From Aquincola tertiaricarbonis (GTDB lineage: Bacteria; Pseudomonadota; Gammaproteobacteria; Burkholderiales; Burkholderiaceae_C), in contig NZ_JZUE01000016.1 of NCBI RefSeq assembly GCF_000969605.1, positions 86,273-150,272 on the forward strand: a DNA stretch of 64,000 nucleotides, written 5' to 3'. A program made the translations under genes and the position numbers. Positions 1-7,757 of the stretch are shown in pieces. Position 1 is the stretch's first letter. Every line of letters begins with the position of its first letter. The notes under the pieces are model-generated. The model worked only from the letters and a program-made list of their open reading frames with translations, did not search any database and was not told the DNA's origin.

Positions 1-189
1 GTGGTTGGACGCGCCGTGCCCGTGAGACAGCAGCACGATCGGGAGATCGCGGCCGACCACCGGTACGGACACGCGCAGCTGCAGCGCGACGGTGCGCCCT
101 GGCGCGGGCAGCACGATGGGACTGACCGACAGGACGGGCACCGGTGCACCGGACGGGATGGGGCCGACGGACGAGATGGAGGTGAACAT
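1..189 (-). CDS. Alpha/beta hydrolase, N-terminal part (cut by window edge)
   Basis: The first 63 codons of a leftward gene are present; the rest lies outside the window. The ATG is at 187-189 with a purine-rich CTCC-type stretch just after it rather than a clear upstream Shine-Dalgarno. The translation contains the segment LPIVLLSHGHGASNH, which matches the first beta strand and oxyanion-hole loop (HGHG) of chlorophyllase/dienelactone-hydrolase-like alpha/beta hydrolases. The catalytic Ser-Asp-His residues would lie beyond the edge, so activity cannot be judged. It is divergent from the AraC-type regulator starting at 318, a usual regulator-target arrangement. Confidence 0.7.
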   Translation of the reverse strand, partial: MFTSISSVGPIPSGAPVPVLSVSPIVLPAPGRTVALQLRVSVPVVGRDLPIVLLSHGHGASNH

Positions 190-317
190 GAGACGGTTCC
201 TTGGCGACTTCGATGGGAGGCGGCACCGCCGAGCGACGGTGCAGTTCCAAACCATACGGTCCGCCAGCCGGACTGACTACAATGCAAAGTCCATGTTATG
301 TGTTCCACAGTCCAGGT

Positions 318-1235
318 ATGGTCGATCCGCTTGCGGAGGTCGTCACGCTGCTGCGCCCGAGCGCTCCCTTCGCCAAGGTCGCCACGGCCGCTGGACAGTG
401 GATGGCGCGTCGCGCGGAGGCGGGACGCCCGTTTTTCTGCGCGATCGTCGACGGCACCGCCTGGCTGACGCTCCAGGGGCAGGAGCCGCTGCTGCTCGAG
501 CAAGGTGACTTCGTGCTCGTTCCAGCCGCATTCGACTTCACGGTGTCGAGCCTCGAGCCACCGGCGGCGGGCGAAGAGACGGCATACGTCTTCCGCGCCG
601 ACGGCGAAATCCGCCACGGCGACCCGGACGCCTCGCCCGACGTGCGCATGCTCGTCGGCTACTGCCTGTTCGCGTCGCCGGATGCCGGGTTGCTCGTGTC
701 GCTGCTGCCGCAGCTCGTCCACGTGCGCGGCGAGCCAACGCTCAGCACCCTCGTATCGCTGGTCCACGCGGAGTTCCGCGCCCGGCGCCCGGCACGCGAG
801 GTGGTGCTCGCCCGCCTGATGGACGTGCTCTTGATCGAAGCACTTCGCTCGGCGCCGGGACACGCGGCCTCGCCCGGCCTTGTGCGCGGACTGGCCGACC
901 ACCGGCTGGCCGTGGCGATCCGGCGGATGCACGAGCAGCCGCACGCACCGTGGACCGTTGCGGAGCTCGCCAGGGAGGCCGCGATGTCCCGCTCTGCGTT
1001 CTTCGCCCGGTTCAGCCGACTGGTGGGTGTGACGCCCATGGACTACCTGCTCGGCTGGCGCATCGCGCTGGCCAAGCGCCTGCTCCTGCGCGACGGCGCG
1101 ACGGTCGCCGACGTCGCAGCGCGCGTCGGGTACGGCTCGGCCAGCGCGTTCAGCGTCGCATTCACCCGCCATGTCGGCCTGCCCCCCGGGCACTTCGGGC
1201 GTCGCGATCGCGCGAACGCCCCGACGGTGCCGTGA
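318..1235 (+). CDS. AraC-family transcriptional regulator with N-terminal cupin domain
   Basis: A 305-residue regulator. The N-terminal half (about 1-180) is the cupin-type ligand domain seen in AraC_binding/cupin_6 regulators (it begins MVDPLAEVVTLLRP, close to the family's usual start). The C-terminal 95 residues hold two helix-turn-helix motifs, including ELAREAAMSRSAFFARF and DVAARVGYGSASAFSVAFTR. An in-frame ATG at 282 would add 12 residues; I chose 318 because it matches the usual family N terminus. It probably controls the divergent hydrolase; the 128-bp gap between them would hold both promoters. Confidence 0.85.
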   Translation: MVDPLAEVVTLLRPSAPFAKVATAAGQWMARRAEAGRPFFCAIVDGTAWLTLQGQEPLLLEQGDFVLVPAAFDFTVSSLEPPAAGEETAYVFRADGEIRHGDPDASPDVRMLVGYCLFASPDAGLLVSLLPQLVHVRGEPTLSTLVSLVHAEFRARRPAREVVLARLMDVLLIEALRSAPGHAASPGLVRGLADHRLAVAIRRMHEQPHAPWTVAELAREAAMSRSAFFARFSRLVGVTPMDYLLGWRIALAKRLLLRDGATVADVAARVGYGSASAFSVAFTRHVGLPPGHFGRRDRANAPTVP

Positions 1236-1748
1236 GCGGTCTTCTCGACGTCGGACAGACGGCCGAGAACGGCTTCGTGATGGTCGACAGCCGCGCCGCG
1301 CCGCGCGGCGCCGACCGGGTCGACCGCTGTTGAGCGGTCCGTTCGCCACGTCACGCGGGGAACACCAGCGCGATGCGTCGGTCGTCACATGCGGGAGATC
1401 CACGGACTGCGAACCCCATGGACCTCGCCCGGCCCCCGCACCCTCGGTACATCACCGCTGTCCTGCCCGGCCTCGACGACGAATCCGGTTGTCCGCAAAG
1501 CAGACGGTCAGCGCGCCGTCGACCCCCACAGCGGACGCTGGCCAGGCCCGTCCACGCACCGTGAACCGGACCGTCGACTTGGCCGGCAGGCGCTGCTCGC
1601 CGATTCCCAACCGTCCAGCTCAATGACACCGGCGACCACGACATGACCGCCCTGATCGCCTCCCTGCCGAAGGCGCTGGCACGGCGGTGCGGACGCGCGC
1701 GGGATACTGGAAACGTCGCCCTCGACGGCGCTCACATCTTGCGCCGTC
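1236..1748. other. Intergenic stretch with a degenerate repeat copy, no gene seen
   Basis: No reading frame here has family-like sequence. Around 1494-1620 there is a worn copy of the palindrome-bearing intergenic repeat found better preserved near 23015, 24505 and 33492: a GTCCGC-AAA-GCAGAC hairpin, then GGTCAGCGCGCCGTCGACC, then ACCGGACCGTCGACTTGGCC. The two flanking genes (AraC regulator and SDR) converge on this stretch. Confidence 0.5.
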
Positions 1749-2495
1749 TCAGCGCATGCCGCCGGACGCCAGGATGAGCTCACCGGTGACCCATCCCGCA
1801 TCGTCCGAGGCCAGAAACGAGACGATGGGTGCAACGTCCTGCACCTGGCCAATGCGTCCGAGCGGAGTGTGGGCCTCGTTCCAAGTTTGAAAATCAGAGC
1901 CCACGGCCCCGGCGGAGTGCGTGCCTTCCGTTTCGGTCAGGCCAGGGCTCACAGCGTTGACGCGAATGCCCCTCGGCCCGAGTTCGCGCGCCAACACGCC
2001 CGTGATGGCGTCGATCGCCCCTTTCGTGCCGGTGTAGATGGCACTCTCCGCAGGATGGACACGCGTGACATTCGAGCTGATGTTGATGATGCTGCTGCCC
2101 TTGCCGAGATGAGGAACAGCAGCGCTGGTCACCAGCAGCGGACCCAAGACATTGATCTCAAATTGTTGGCGATACGACGCCTCGTTGGCCTCCTCGATCT
2201 TGCTGAATCGGTAGATGCCGGCGTTGTTGACCACGATGTCCAAGCGACCGAAATGCTGGATCGCGGCTTGAACCAGTGATTCAACTTGTGCCCGGTTGGT
2301 CACGTCCGCCGCCACCGCCATGGCACGCCCGCCAGCGGCAGCGATGTCGGCGACCACTGCGTCGGCCTCGCGCTGGCTGCTTGCATAGTTGACGACCACT
2401 TGCGCGCCTTCAGCCGCGAGTCGACGCGCGATGCCCGCACCGATGCCCTTGGATGCGCCCGTGACGATCGCAACCTTGTCTTTCAATCTGCCCAT
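1749..2495 (-). CDS. SDR-family NAD(P)-dependent oxidoreductase
   Basis: A 248-residue classical short-chain dehydrogenase. It has the cofactor motif TGASKGIG at about residues 12-19, NNAG near 90, a catalytic Ser in NISSN and YTGTK (YxxxK), and the PGLTETEG/ASGG C-terminal pattern of 3-oxoacyl-ACP-reductase-like SDRs. The start at 2495 gives the usual MGRLKDKVAIVTG N terminus; the frame stays open upstream but that part has no SDR character. It lies downstream of and on the same strand as the LysR gene (153-bp gap). Substrate unknown. Confidence 0.88.
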   Translation of the reverse strand: MGRLKDKVAIVTGASKGIGAGIARRLAAEGAQVVVNYASSQREADAVVADIAAAGGRAMAVAADVTNRAQVESLVQAAIQHFGRLDIVVNNAGIYRFSKIEEANEASYRQQFEINVLGPLLVTSAAVPHLGKGSSIINISSNVTRVHPAESAIYTGTKGAIDAITGVLARELGPRGIRVNAVSPGLTETEGTHSAGAVGSDFQTWNEAHTPLGRIGQVQDVAPIVSFLASDDAGWVTGELILASGGMR

Positions 2496-2648
2496 GTGCA
2501 AGTTCCTCAAAGAAGCTGCTCCGCGACGGCTCAGCAAGCCTCGGATGATGACGGCGCACCAGGGCCGGGTGCACTGCCACTTCTGCACTGCGCCCGAACA
2601 CTCTTGAACGGACGCTGGATGGCGACGGCCGGCGCCTGAGCCGCGGAC

Positions 2649-3509
2649 CTACGCTTGCAGGGCCTCGACGTGCTCGTTCACGATGGCGATGAAAGCACGC
2701 AAGCGATTTAGCCTCCGCAGGTCCCGGTGATAGCCCATCCAGATGTCCCGGCTGGGTGGCTCGTCCGTCAACTGCAGCCGCCGCAGCCCGTGCACCTGGT
2801 TGCCGACCACCCGTGGCAACACGGCGATCCCGATGCCGCGCAGGCACATGCGCGCCTGCACGTTGCGGTTGTTGGTCGACAGCAGCGGCCGGGCGTTCGG
2901 AAAGCTCGCTTTCAACCATGCAATGTCGGGAAACACGCCGGTCGAGGTGTCGTGCATGATGAGCCTGAACCCGGCGCCATCGCCCAACACCGGGTCGGGT
3001 GATCCCTCAGCGACGTAGACCCCATACGGCAGGCGGACCAGCCGACGCTGCACCACGTCGGGACCTTCAAAAGGCACGATCCGGAAGGCCACGTCGGCCT
3101 CCCGCTGCGCCAGATTGAACAGGCGGGTCCCCGTCAGTACCTCGACGTCGACATGCGGATACGACCGTGTGTAATCCGCAATGATGGTTGGCAACACATA
3201 AGCACCGAACCAGTCGGCGGACGATATCCGCAGCCGGCCCTGGAGCGTTTCCTGCCGGCCATCCAGGCGCCGAGCCATCGCCAGGGCGCCTTCTTCCATC
3301 TGCTCGGCGAGCGCGATGATCCCGGCGCCCTCGTCGGTCGGCACCAAGCCGTCTGCGGTGCGCTGGAACAGTGTGTGGCCGACCGCCTGCTCCAGCGCAC
3401 GCAGGCGGCGTCCGATGGTCGGGTGACTCAGCTGCAGCAAGCGGGCGGCACCGCCCAGGGTGCCCGACCGCGCGACGGCCAGGAAGATGCGGACATCGCT
3501 CCACTCCAC
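2649..3509 (-). CDS. LysR-family transcriptional regulator
   Basis: A 286-residue LTTR: N-terminal winged HTH (VRIFLAVARSGTLGGAARLL, then SHPTIGRRLRALEQAVG), followed by a periplasmic-binding-type effector domain with the C-terminal MGYHRDLRRLNRLRAFI pattern of the CrgA/YhjC-like group. It is divergent from the SDR-MFS pair starting at 3616 and upstream of the SDR at 1749, so it may control either or both. The 106-bp divergent gap carries a spaced inverted repeat (3533-3561). Confidence 0.9.
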   Translation of the reverse strand: MEWSDVRIFLAVARSGTLGGAARLLQLSHPTIGRRLRALEQAVGHTLFQRTADGLVPTDEGAGIIALAEQMEEGALAMARRLDGRQETLQGRLRISSADWFGAYVLPTIIADYTRSYPHVDVEVLTGTRLFNLAQREADVAFRIVPFEGPDVVQRRLVRLPYGVYVAEGSPDPVLGDGAGFRLIMHDTSTGVFPDIAWLKASFPNARPLLSTNNRNVQARMCLRGIGIAVLPRVVGNQVHGLRRLQLTDEPPSRDIWMGYHRDLRRLNRLRAFIAIVNEHVEALQA

Positions 3510-3532
3510 ACGACGGCCCTTTCATAAGTGAA

Positions 3533-3561
3533 CGCCAAGCGTACAGCACTGTCAGTTGGCG
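3533..3561. promoter_or_regulatory. Inverted repeat in LysR/SDR divergent promoter
   Basis: CGCCAA at 3533-3538 and TTGGCG at 3556-3561 form 6-bp arms separated by 17 bp, between the divergent LysR (start 3509) and SDR (start 3616). LysR proteins bind dyad sites in such gaps, so this is a candidate operator. Short arms make chance occurrence possible. Confidence 0.35.
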
Positions 3562-3615
3562 AACAGAGTTGATGCTGGGACAGTGGCTGCACCCCGATGG
3601 CTTGGAAAGGAACCG

Positions 3616-4455
3616 ATGAGCAAGACTTGGCTGATCACCGGCTGTTCGGCCGGACTGGGCCGGGCGCTGGCCGACGCCGTTGCCGCACGCGGCGACCGGC
3701 TGCTGGCCACGGCGCGCCGCGCCACGGCATTGCAGCCGCTGTGCGACCGCCACCCTGACACTGTGAGGGCGGTATCGCTCGACGTGACACGTCCCGGCGA
3801 TGCGCAACGTGCAGTGGCTGTGGCCGAGCAGGCCTTCGGTGGCCTCGACGTGCTCGTGAACAACGCGGGCACGGGCTTCATCGGCGCCATCGAAGAAGGC
3901 GAACCCCACGAGTACCGTCCCCTCTTCGACACCAACGTCTTCGGGCTGATCGAGACCACCCGCGCCGCCTTGCCGGCCTTGCGCAAGCGAAGAGGCGCAC
4001 GCATCGTCAACCTGTCGTCCAGTGCCGGCATCGCGGGGTCCGCGGGCTCCGGCTTCTACAACGCCACCAAGTTTGCGGTAGAGGGGCTCTCGGAAGCGCT
4101 GGCTGAAGAACTGGCGCCCCTGGACGTGCGGGTGCTCATCGTGGAACCCGGCCCCTTTCGCACCGACTTCCTGGGCCGTTCAATGGCCTCGGCCGCGCGC
4201 AGGATCGAGGCGTATGCCGAAACGGCGCATGCACGGCACCGCTACCGAGAGCGCAACGATGGCCAGCAGGCCGGTGACCCGGCGCGGGCCGTCGCCGTCA
4301 TATTGCGGGCGGTCGACGCCGAGCACCCGCCCCTGCACCTGCCCTTGGGTCCGGCGGCGCACCGGGCCGCGGCACGCAAGCTGGACGCTTTCGAAGCCGA
4401 CATCGCTGCCTGGCGCGAGCTTTCGCTCGCCACCAACTTCGAGCACGGACGGTGA
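3616..4455 (+). CDS. SDR-family oxidoreductase (oxidoreductase/retinol-dehydrogenase-like)
   Basis: A 279-residue SDR with TGCSAGLGRALA at the N terminus, NNAG, a catalytic Ser in LSSSAG, and YNATK (YxxxK). The C-terminal extension is typical of the group that begins with SKTWLITGCSAGLGR. The start at 3616 follows a GGAAAGGA ribosome-binding site. Its stop overlaps the next gene's GTG start by 4 bp, so it is translationally coupled to the exporter. Confidence 0.88.
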   Translation: MSKTWLITGCSAGLGRALADAVAARGDRLLATARRATALQPLCDRHPDTVRAVSLDVTRPGDAQRAVAVAEQAFGGLDVLVNNAGTGFIGAIEEGEPHEYRPLFDTNVFGLIETTRAALPALRKRRGARIVNLSSSAGIAGSAGSGFYNATKFAVEGLSEALAEELAPLDVRVLIVEPGPFRTDFLGRSMASAARRIEAYAETAHARHRYRERNDGQQAGDPARAVAVILRAVDAEHPPLHLPLGPAAHRAAARKLDAFEADIAAWRELSLATNFEHGR

Positions 4456-5891
4456 GCCAGCCCATGTCCGCCCGACTTGCAGCGCGATCGGACGCTGCGC
4501 CCGCCGACCCGCGGCGATGGCTCGCCTTTGCGGTGTTGCTGGTGGGCGCATTCCTGCCCCCTTTGGACTTCTTCATCGTCAACGTGGCCCTGCCGTCCAT
4601 CCGCGGCGGCCTGCGCACCAGCCCCGCCGAACTGCAGCTCGTGATTTCCGGCTACGCCGCCGCCTATGCGGTGTTCCTCATCACCGGCGGCCGGCTAGGC
4701 GACCTCTTCGGGCGGCGACGGATCTTCCTGCTCGGCATCAGCGGCTTCGGGGCGACGTCCCTGGTGTGCGGGCTGGCGACGTCGCCGCAGGTCCTGATCA
4801 TCGGCCGGGTGCTGCAAGGCCTGAGTGCCGCCGCCATGGCGCCGCAGTGCCTGGCCTCCATCCATGCCCTGTTTCCGCTGCACGAGCGCTCGCGTGCCCT
4901 CGGCATCTATGGCGCGACGATCGGCCTGGCCGCGGTGGTGGCCCAGGCCCTGGGCGGCGCGCTGATCGCCGCCAACCTTCTGAACCTGGGATGGCGCGTG
5001 ATCTTCCTGGTCAACCTGCCCCTCGTTGCGGTGGTGCTGATCGGCGGGCTGCCCCTGCTGCCCGACGCACGCGCCGACGAGCCGGCGCCGATCGACCGCA
5101 TCGGGATGCTGCTCTGCGCGCTGACACTCACCCTGCTCATCGTGCCGCTGGTCGAGGGGCGCGAGCACGGATGGCCGTGGTGGGCCGGTGCCATGCTGGT
5201 CGCCACCCCCCTGGTCGGCATCCGGTTTTGGCGCCATGAACTGGCCTACGCACGCCGGGGCGGCGTGCCGCTCATCAGCGTCGACCTGATCCGCATACCG
5301 GCGCTGCGGGCCGGCCTGGCAAGTGTGCTCGGCTTTTATGTGGTGTCCGCCTTCTTCCTGGTTTTTTCCGTCTACCTGCAGTCGGCGCTGGGCATGGACG
5401 CCCTGTCGACGGGCCTGGTGTTCCTGCCGTTTGGCCTCGGATTTTTCATCGGCCCGCTGACCACGCCGTGGGCCACGCGCAGGTTCGGCCGCTGGGTGCC
5501 CGCGATCGGCATGGGGCTCGAGGTCGCCGGCTGCATCCTGCTGGCAGCGCTGGTGTGGCACACGTCCGGCAGCAGGCCCGACCTCGCCGCCGTCACGGTC
5601 GCCGTCGGCTTGCTGGGCTTCGGACAGGGCTGGGCTTTGCCGACGCTGGTGCGCTCCGTCATTGACCGGGCCCCGCCAGGCGGATCCGGCATGATCGCCG
5701 GCGTCACCAACTCGGCGCTGCAACTGAGCGCATCGTTGGGCGTGGCGGTCATCGGGGGCGTCTTCTTCAGCGTCGCCGGACCCGCGCCCAACCCGGCCGC
5801 CATGGCCGAGGCCTTGGTCGTGGCCATGCTGTGCATCGCTGCCAGCCTGGCCGGCGCCGCCCTGCTGTCCATCGTCGCGTCCCAGCGATGA
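4452..5891 (+). CDS. MFS drug-resistance transporter, DHA2 (14-TM) type
   Basis: A 479-residue integral membrane protein. After a short cytoplasmic leader come repeated hydrophobic segments, the DHA2 motif A GGRLGDLFGRRR in loop 2-3, motif C-like glycine-rich helix 5 and about 14 predicted helices, indicating proton-coupled export across the inner membrane. The start is the GTG overlapping the SDR stop; an ATG 4 codons on (4464) is possible. Together with the SDR it may modify and expel a toxic compound; substrate unknown. Confidence 0.88.
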   Translation: MSQPMSARLAARSDAAPADPRRWLAFAVLLVGAFLPPLDFFIVNVALPSIRGGLRTSPAELQLVISGYAAAYAVFLITGGRLGDLFGRRRIFLLGISGFGATSLVCGLATSPQVLIIGRVLQGLSAAAMAPQCLASIHALFPLHERSRALGIYGATIGLAAVVAQALGGALIAANLLNLGWRVIFLVNLPLVAVVLIGGLPLLPDARADEPAPIDRIGMLLCALTLTLLIVPLVEGREHGWPWWAGAMLVATPLVGIRFWRHELAYARRGGVPLISVDLIRIPALRAGLASVLGFYVVSAFFLVFSVYLQSALGMDALSTGLVFLPFGLGFFIGPLTTPWATRRFGRWVPAIGMGLEVAGCILLAALVWHTSGSRPDLAAVTVAVGLLGFGQGWALPTLVRSVIDRAPPGGSGMIAGVTNSALQLSASLGVAVIGGVFFSVAGPAPNPAAMAEALVVAMLCIAASLAGAALLSIVASQR

Positions 5892-5897
5892 GCCGGG

Positions 5898-5920
5898 ACC
5901 GCGGGGCAGTGTCCCGCGGT
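5898..5920. terminator. GC-rich hairpin after the exporter gene
   Basis: ACCGCGGG (5898-5905) and CCCGCGGT (5913-5920) form a perfect 8-bp stem with a 7-base loop, 6 bases after the MFS stop and 23 bases before the GntR start. There is no T-run, so it is at best a weak terminator; it could equally be an operator for the GntR gene. Confidence 0.4.
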
Positions 5921-5943
5921 GAGCCGGTGTTTATGATCACCGA

Positions 5944-6738
5944 ATGTCCGCGACCGCTCCCAAGGACACGCCGCAGCTGAGCCGCGTGCCAGGCACCTCC
6001 CTCCACCGGCAGATCTACATGGTGCTGCTGAACGAGATCCGCAATGGCGCCTATGCGGAGACCGGGGCGCTGCCCAAGGAAGAGGCGCTCTGCCAGCGCT
6101 TCGACGTCTCCCGCATCACCGTGCGGCGGGCCCTGGCGGACCTGGCTGAACAGGGCTGGGTGGAACGTCGCCACGGCCTCGGTACCTTCCTGCGGGCGGG
6201 TGTGGGCGCGCCAGCGCCCGTGCCCAGCCTGGGCCTGCTCGAGGAGCTGCGCCATGTGGCCGCCGAGACCCAGGTGGAGGTGCTGGAGGTGGGCTCGCGG
6301 GTGCCACCGCTCATGGTGGCTCGGGCACTGGGCCTGGTACCTGCGGAGAAGGCGGTGCATGCCGCGCGGGTGCGGCGGGTGGGCCAGATTCCCACCATGC
6401 TGACGGAGGCTTGGATCCCGTCCGCGCACGCCAAGGGTGTGACGGCCAGCGCCCTGAAGAAGCAGGCGCTCTACGAGGTGCTGCAGGCACAAGGCGTGCG
6501 TTTTGGCCGTGTCGTGCAGGAGTTCACCGCCGTGCCCGCGGACCCCACGCGGGCACGCCTGCTGCAGCTGGGGGTGGGCATGCCCCTGCTGAAGATGGTG
6601 CGCCTCATGCACGCCGTTGACGAGCACGTCATCTTGCACATCAGCATCTACCTGTCACCCGAGCACAGCCGCATCCTGATGGACATCCCCGCGGATGCCA
6701 TCAACACGATGTCCGCCGGCAAGGTCATCCACCGCTGA
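5944..6738 (+). CDS. GntR-family regulator, HutC/UTRA subfamily
   Basis: A 264-residue regulator: winged HTH at about residues 20-90 (LPKEEALCQRFDVSRITVRRAL, a typical GntR recognition region) and a UTRA ligand-binding domain from about 105 to the end. UTRA domains bind small metabolites and release DNA on binding. It lies 80 bp upstream of the lyase gene on the same strand and is the likely local regulator of the 6.8-14.4 kb catabolic unit; a 19-bp palindrome at 6797-6815 is a candidate operator. Confidence 0.9.
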   Translation: MSATAPKDTPQLSRVPGTSLHRQIYMVLLNEIRNGAYAETGALPKEEALCQRFDVSRITVRRALADLAEQGWVERRHGLGTFLRAGVGAPAPVPSLGLLEELRHVAAETQVEVLEVGSRVPPLMVARALGLVPAEKAVHAARVRRVGQIPTMLTEAWIPSAHAKGVTASALKKQALYEVLQAQGVRFGRVVQEFTAVPADPTRARLLQLGVGMPLLKMVRLMHAVDEHVILHISIYLSPEHSRILMDIPADAINTMSAGKVIHR

Positions 6739-6781
6739 TCGCGCTCCTGCCCCGCCGGGTCGCACTGACGCCGGCATGGGC

Positions 6782-6819
6782 TTTACATCGCGGGTAGTTG
6801 TATTGACAATATAACCACA
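6782..6819 (+). promoter_or_regulatory. Promoter-like hexamers and palindromic operator at the lyase start codon
   Basis: In an AT-rich island just before the ATG at 6819, TTTACA (6782-6787) and GACAAT (6805-6810) are separated by 17 bp, which would place the transcription start at about 6817. Overlapping this is a near-perfect palindrome: GTTGTATT (6797-6804), GAC, AATATAAC (6808-6815), one mismatch. No Shine-Dalgarno is visible, so a leaderless or nearly leaderless mRNA repressed by the adjacent GntR protein is a reasonable inference. Confidence 0.5.
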
Positions 6820-7757
6820 TGAACACGACCTCACCTCTTTCTCCCCGCCCGAGCCCGCTGCGCGAGCTGCTGGCGGCGCCCGGCCTGGTGGTCGCCCCGG
6901 GCGCCTACGACGCCATCGGCGCCAGGCTGGTCGAGCAAGCCGGCTTCAGCGCGGTCTACATGACCGGCGCAGGCACGTCGATGGCGCGCGGGTATCCCGA
7001 CTTCGGCCTGCTCACCCAGACCGAGATGGTGGACAACGCCGCGGTGATGGCCGGCGCCGTGGGCATTCCGCTGGTGGCCGATGCCGACACCGGTTATGGC
7101 AACGAACTCAACATCACGCGCACCGTCCGCGAGTACGAGGCACGCGGCGTGGCCGCGATCCACCTGGAGGACCAGGTGTCGCCCAAGCGCTGCGGGCACC
7201 TGGACGGCAAGGAGGTCGTGGCACGTGCGGACTTCGTCTCCCGCATCCGGGCCGCGGTGGAGGCACGCCGTTCCGACGGCTTCCTTGTCATCGCCCGCAC
7301 CGATGCCCGCGCTGTTCACGGGCTGGACGAGGCCATCGACCGTGCCAACGCCGCCCTGGACGTCGGTGCGGACATCGCCTTCGTCGAAGCCCCGCAGACC
7401 CACCGCGAGGCGGCCCAGGTGCCCCAGCGGGTGCGCGGCGCCTGCCTGCTCAACATCGTGGCCGGCGGCCGGACGCCCGTGCTGGACACCGCGCAGGCCG
7501 AGGCGATGGGCTACAAGCTGGCGCTGGTGCCGGGCCTGCTGGTGAGCGCCATGATCGAGGCCGCCGATGCCGCCCTGAATGCCCTGCGGTCCACCCGCAT
7601 CGTGCCGCCGGTCGGCGCCAGCGTGGGCGAGACCTTCCGCCGCTTCGGCGCCGACGATTGGGATCGGCTGCGCCGCCGCTTCAACGCCGGGGCCGACGCG
7701 ATCGACGCGCAGGCACCCGCCGTCGGCCTGCACGCCGCCCCACGAGGCCACGCGTGA
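6819..7757 (+). CDS. Isocitrate lyase/PEP mutase-family C-C lyase (2,3-dimethylmalate-lyase-like)
   Basis: A 312-residue member of the ICL/PEP-mutase superfamily (TIM barrel). It has the metal-binding DADTGYG (Asp88, Asp90), HLEDQ (Glu117) and the lyase loop PKRCGH with Cys125, the catalytic base in isocitrate, methylisocitrate and dimethylmalate lyases. That favours retro-aldol cleavage of a malate-like acid over oxaloacetate decarboxylation. It heads the operon, its stop overlapping the aconitase-like large subunit start by one base. With that pair, the predicted reaction is cleavage of a branched malate to pyruvate plus a short acid; exact substrate unproven. Confidence 0.82.
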   Translation: MNTTSPLSPRPSPLRELLAAPGLVVAPGAYDAIGARLVEQAGFSAVYMTGAGTSMARGYPDFGLLTQTEMVDNAAVMAGAVGIPLVADADTGYGNELNITRTVREYEARGVAAIHLEDQVSPKRCGHLDGKEVVARADFVSRIRAAVEARRSDGFLVIARTDARAVHGLDEAIDRANAALDVGADIAFVEAPQTHREAAQVPQRVRGACLLNIVAGGRTPVLDTAQAEAMGYKLALVPGLLVSAMIEAADAALNALRSTRIVPPVGASVGETFRRFGADDWDRLRRRFNAGADAIDAQAPAVGLHAAPRGHA

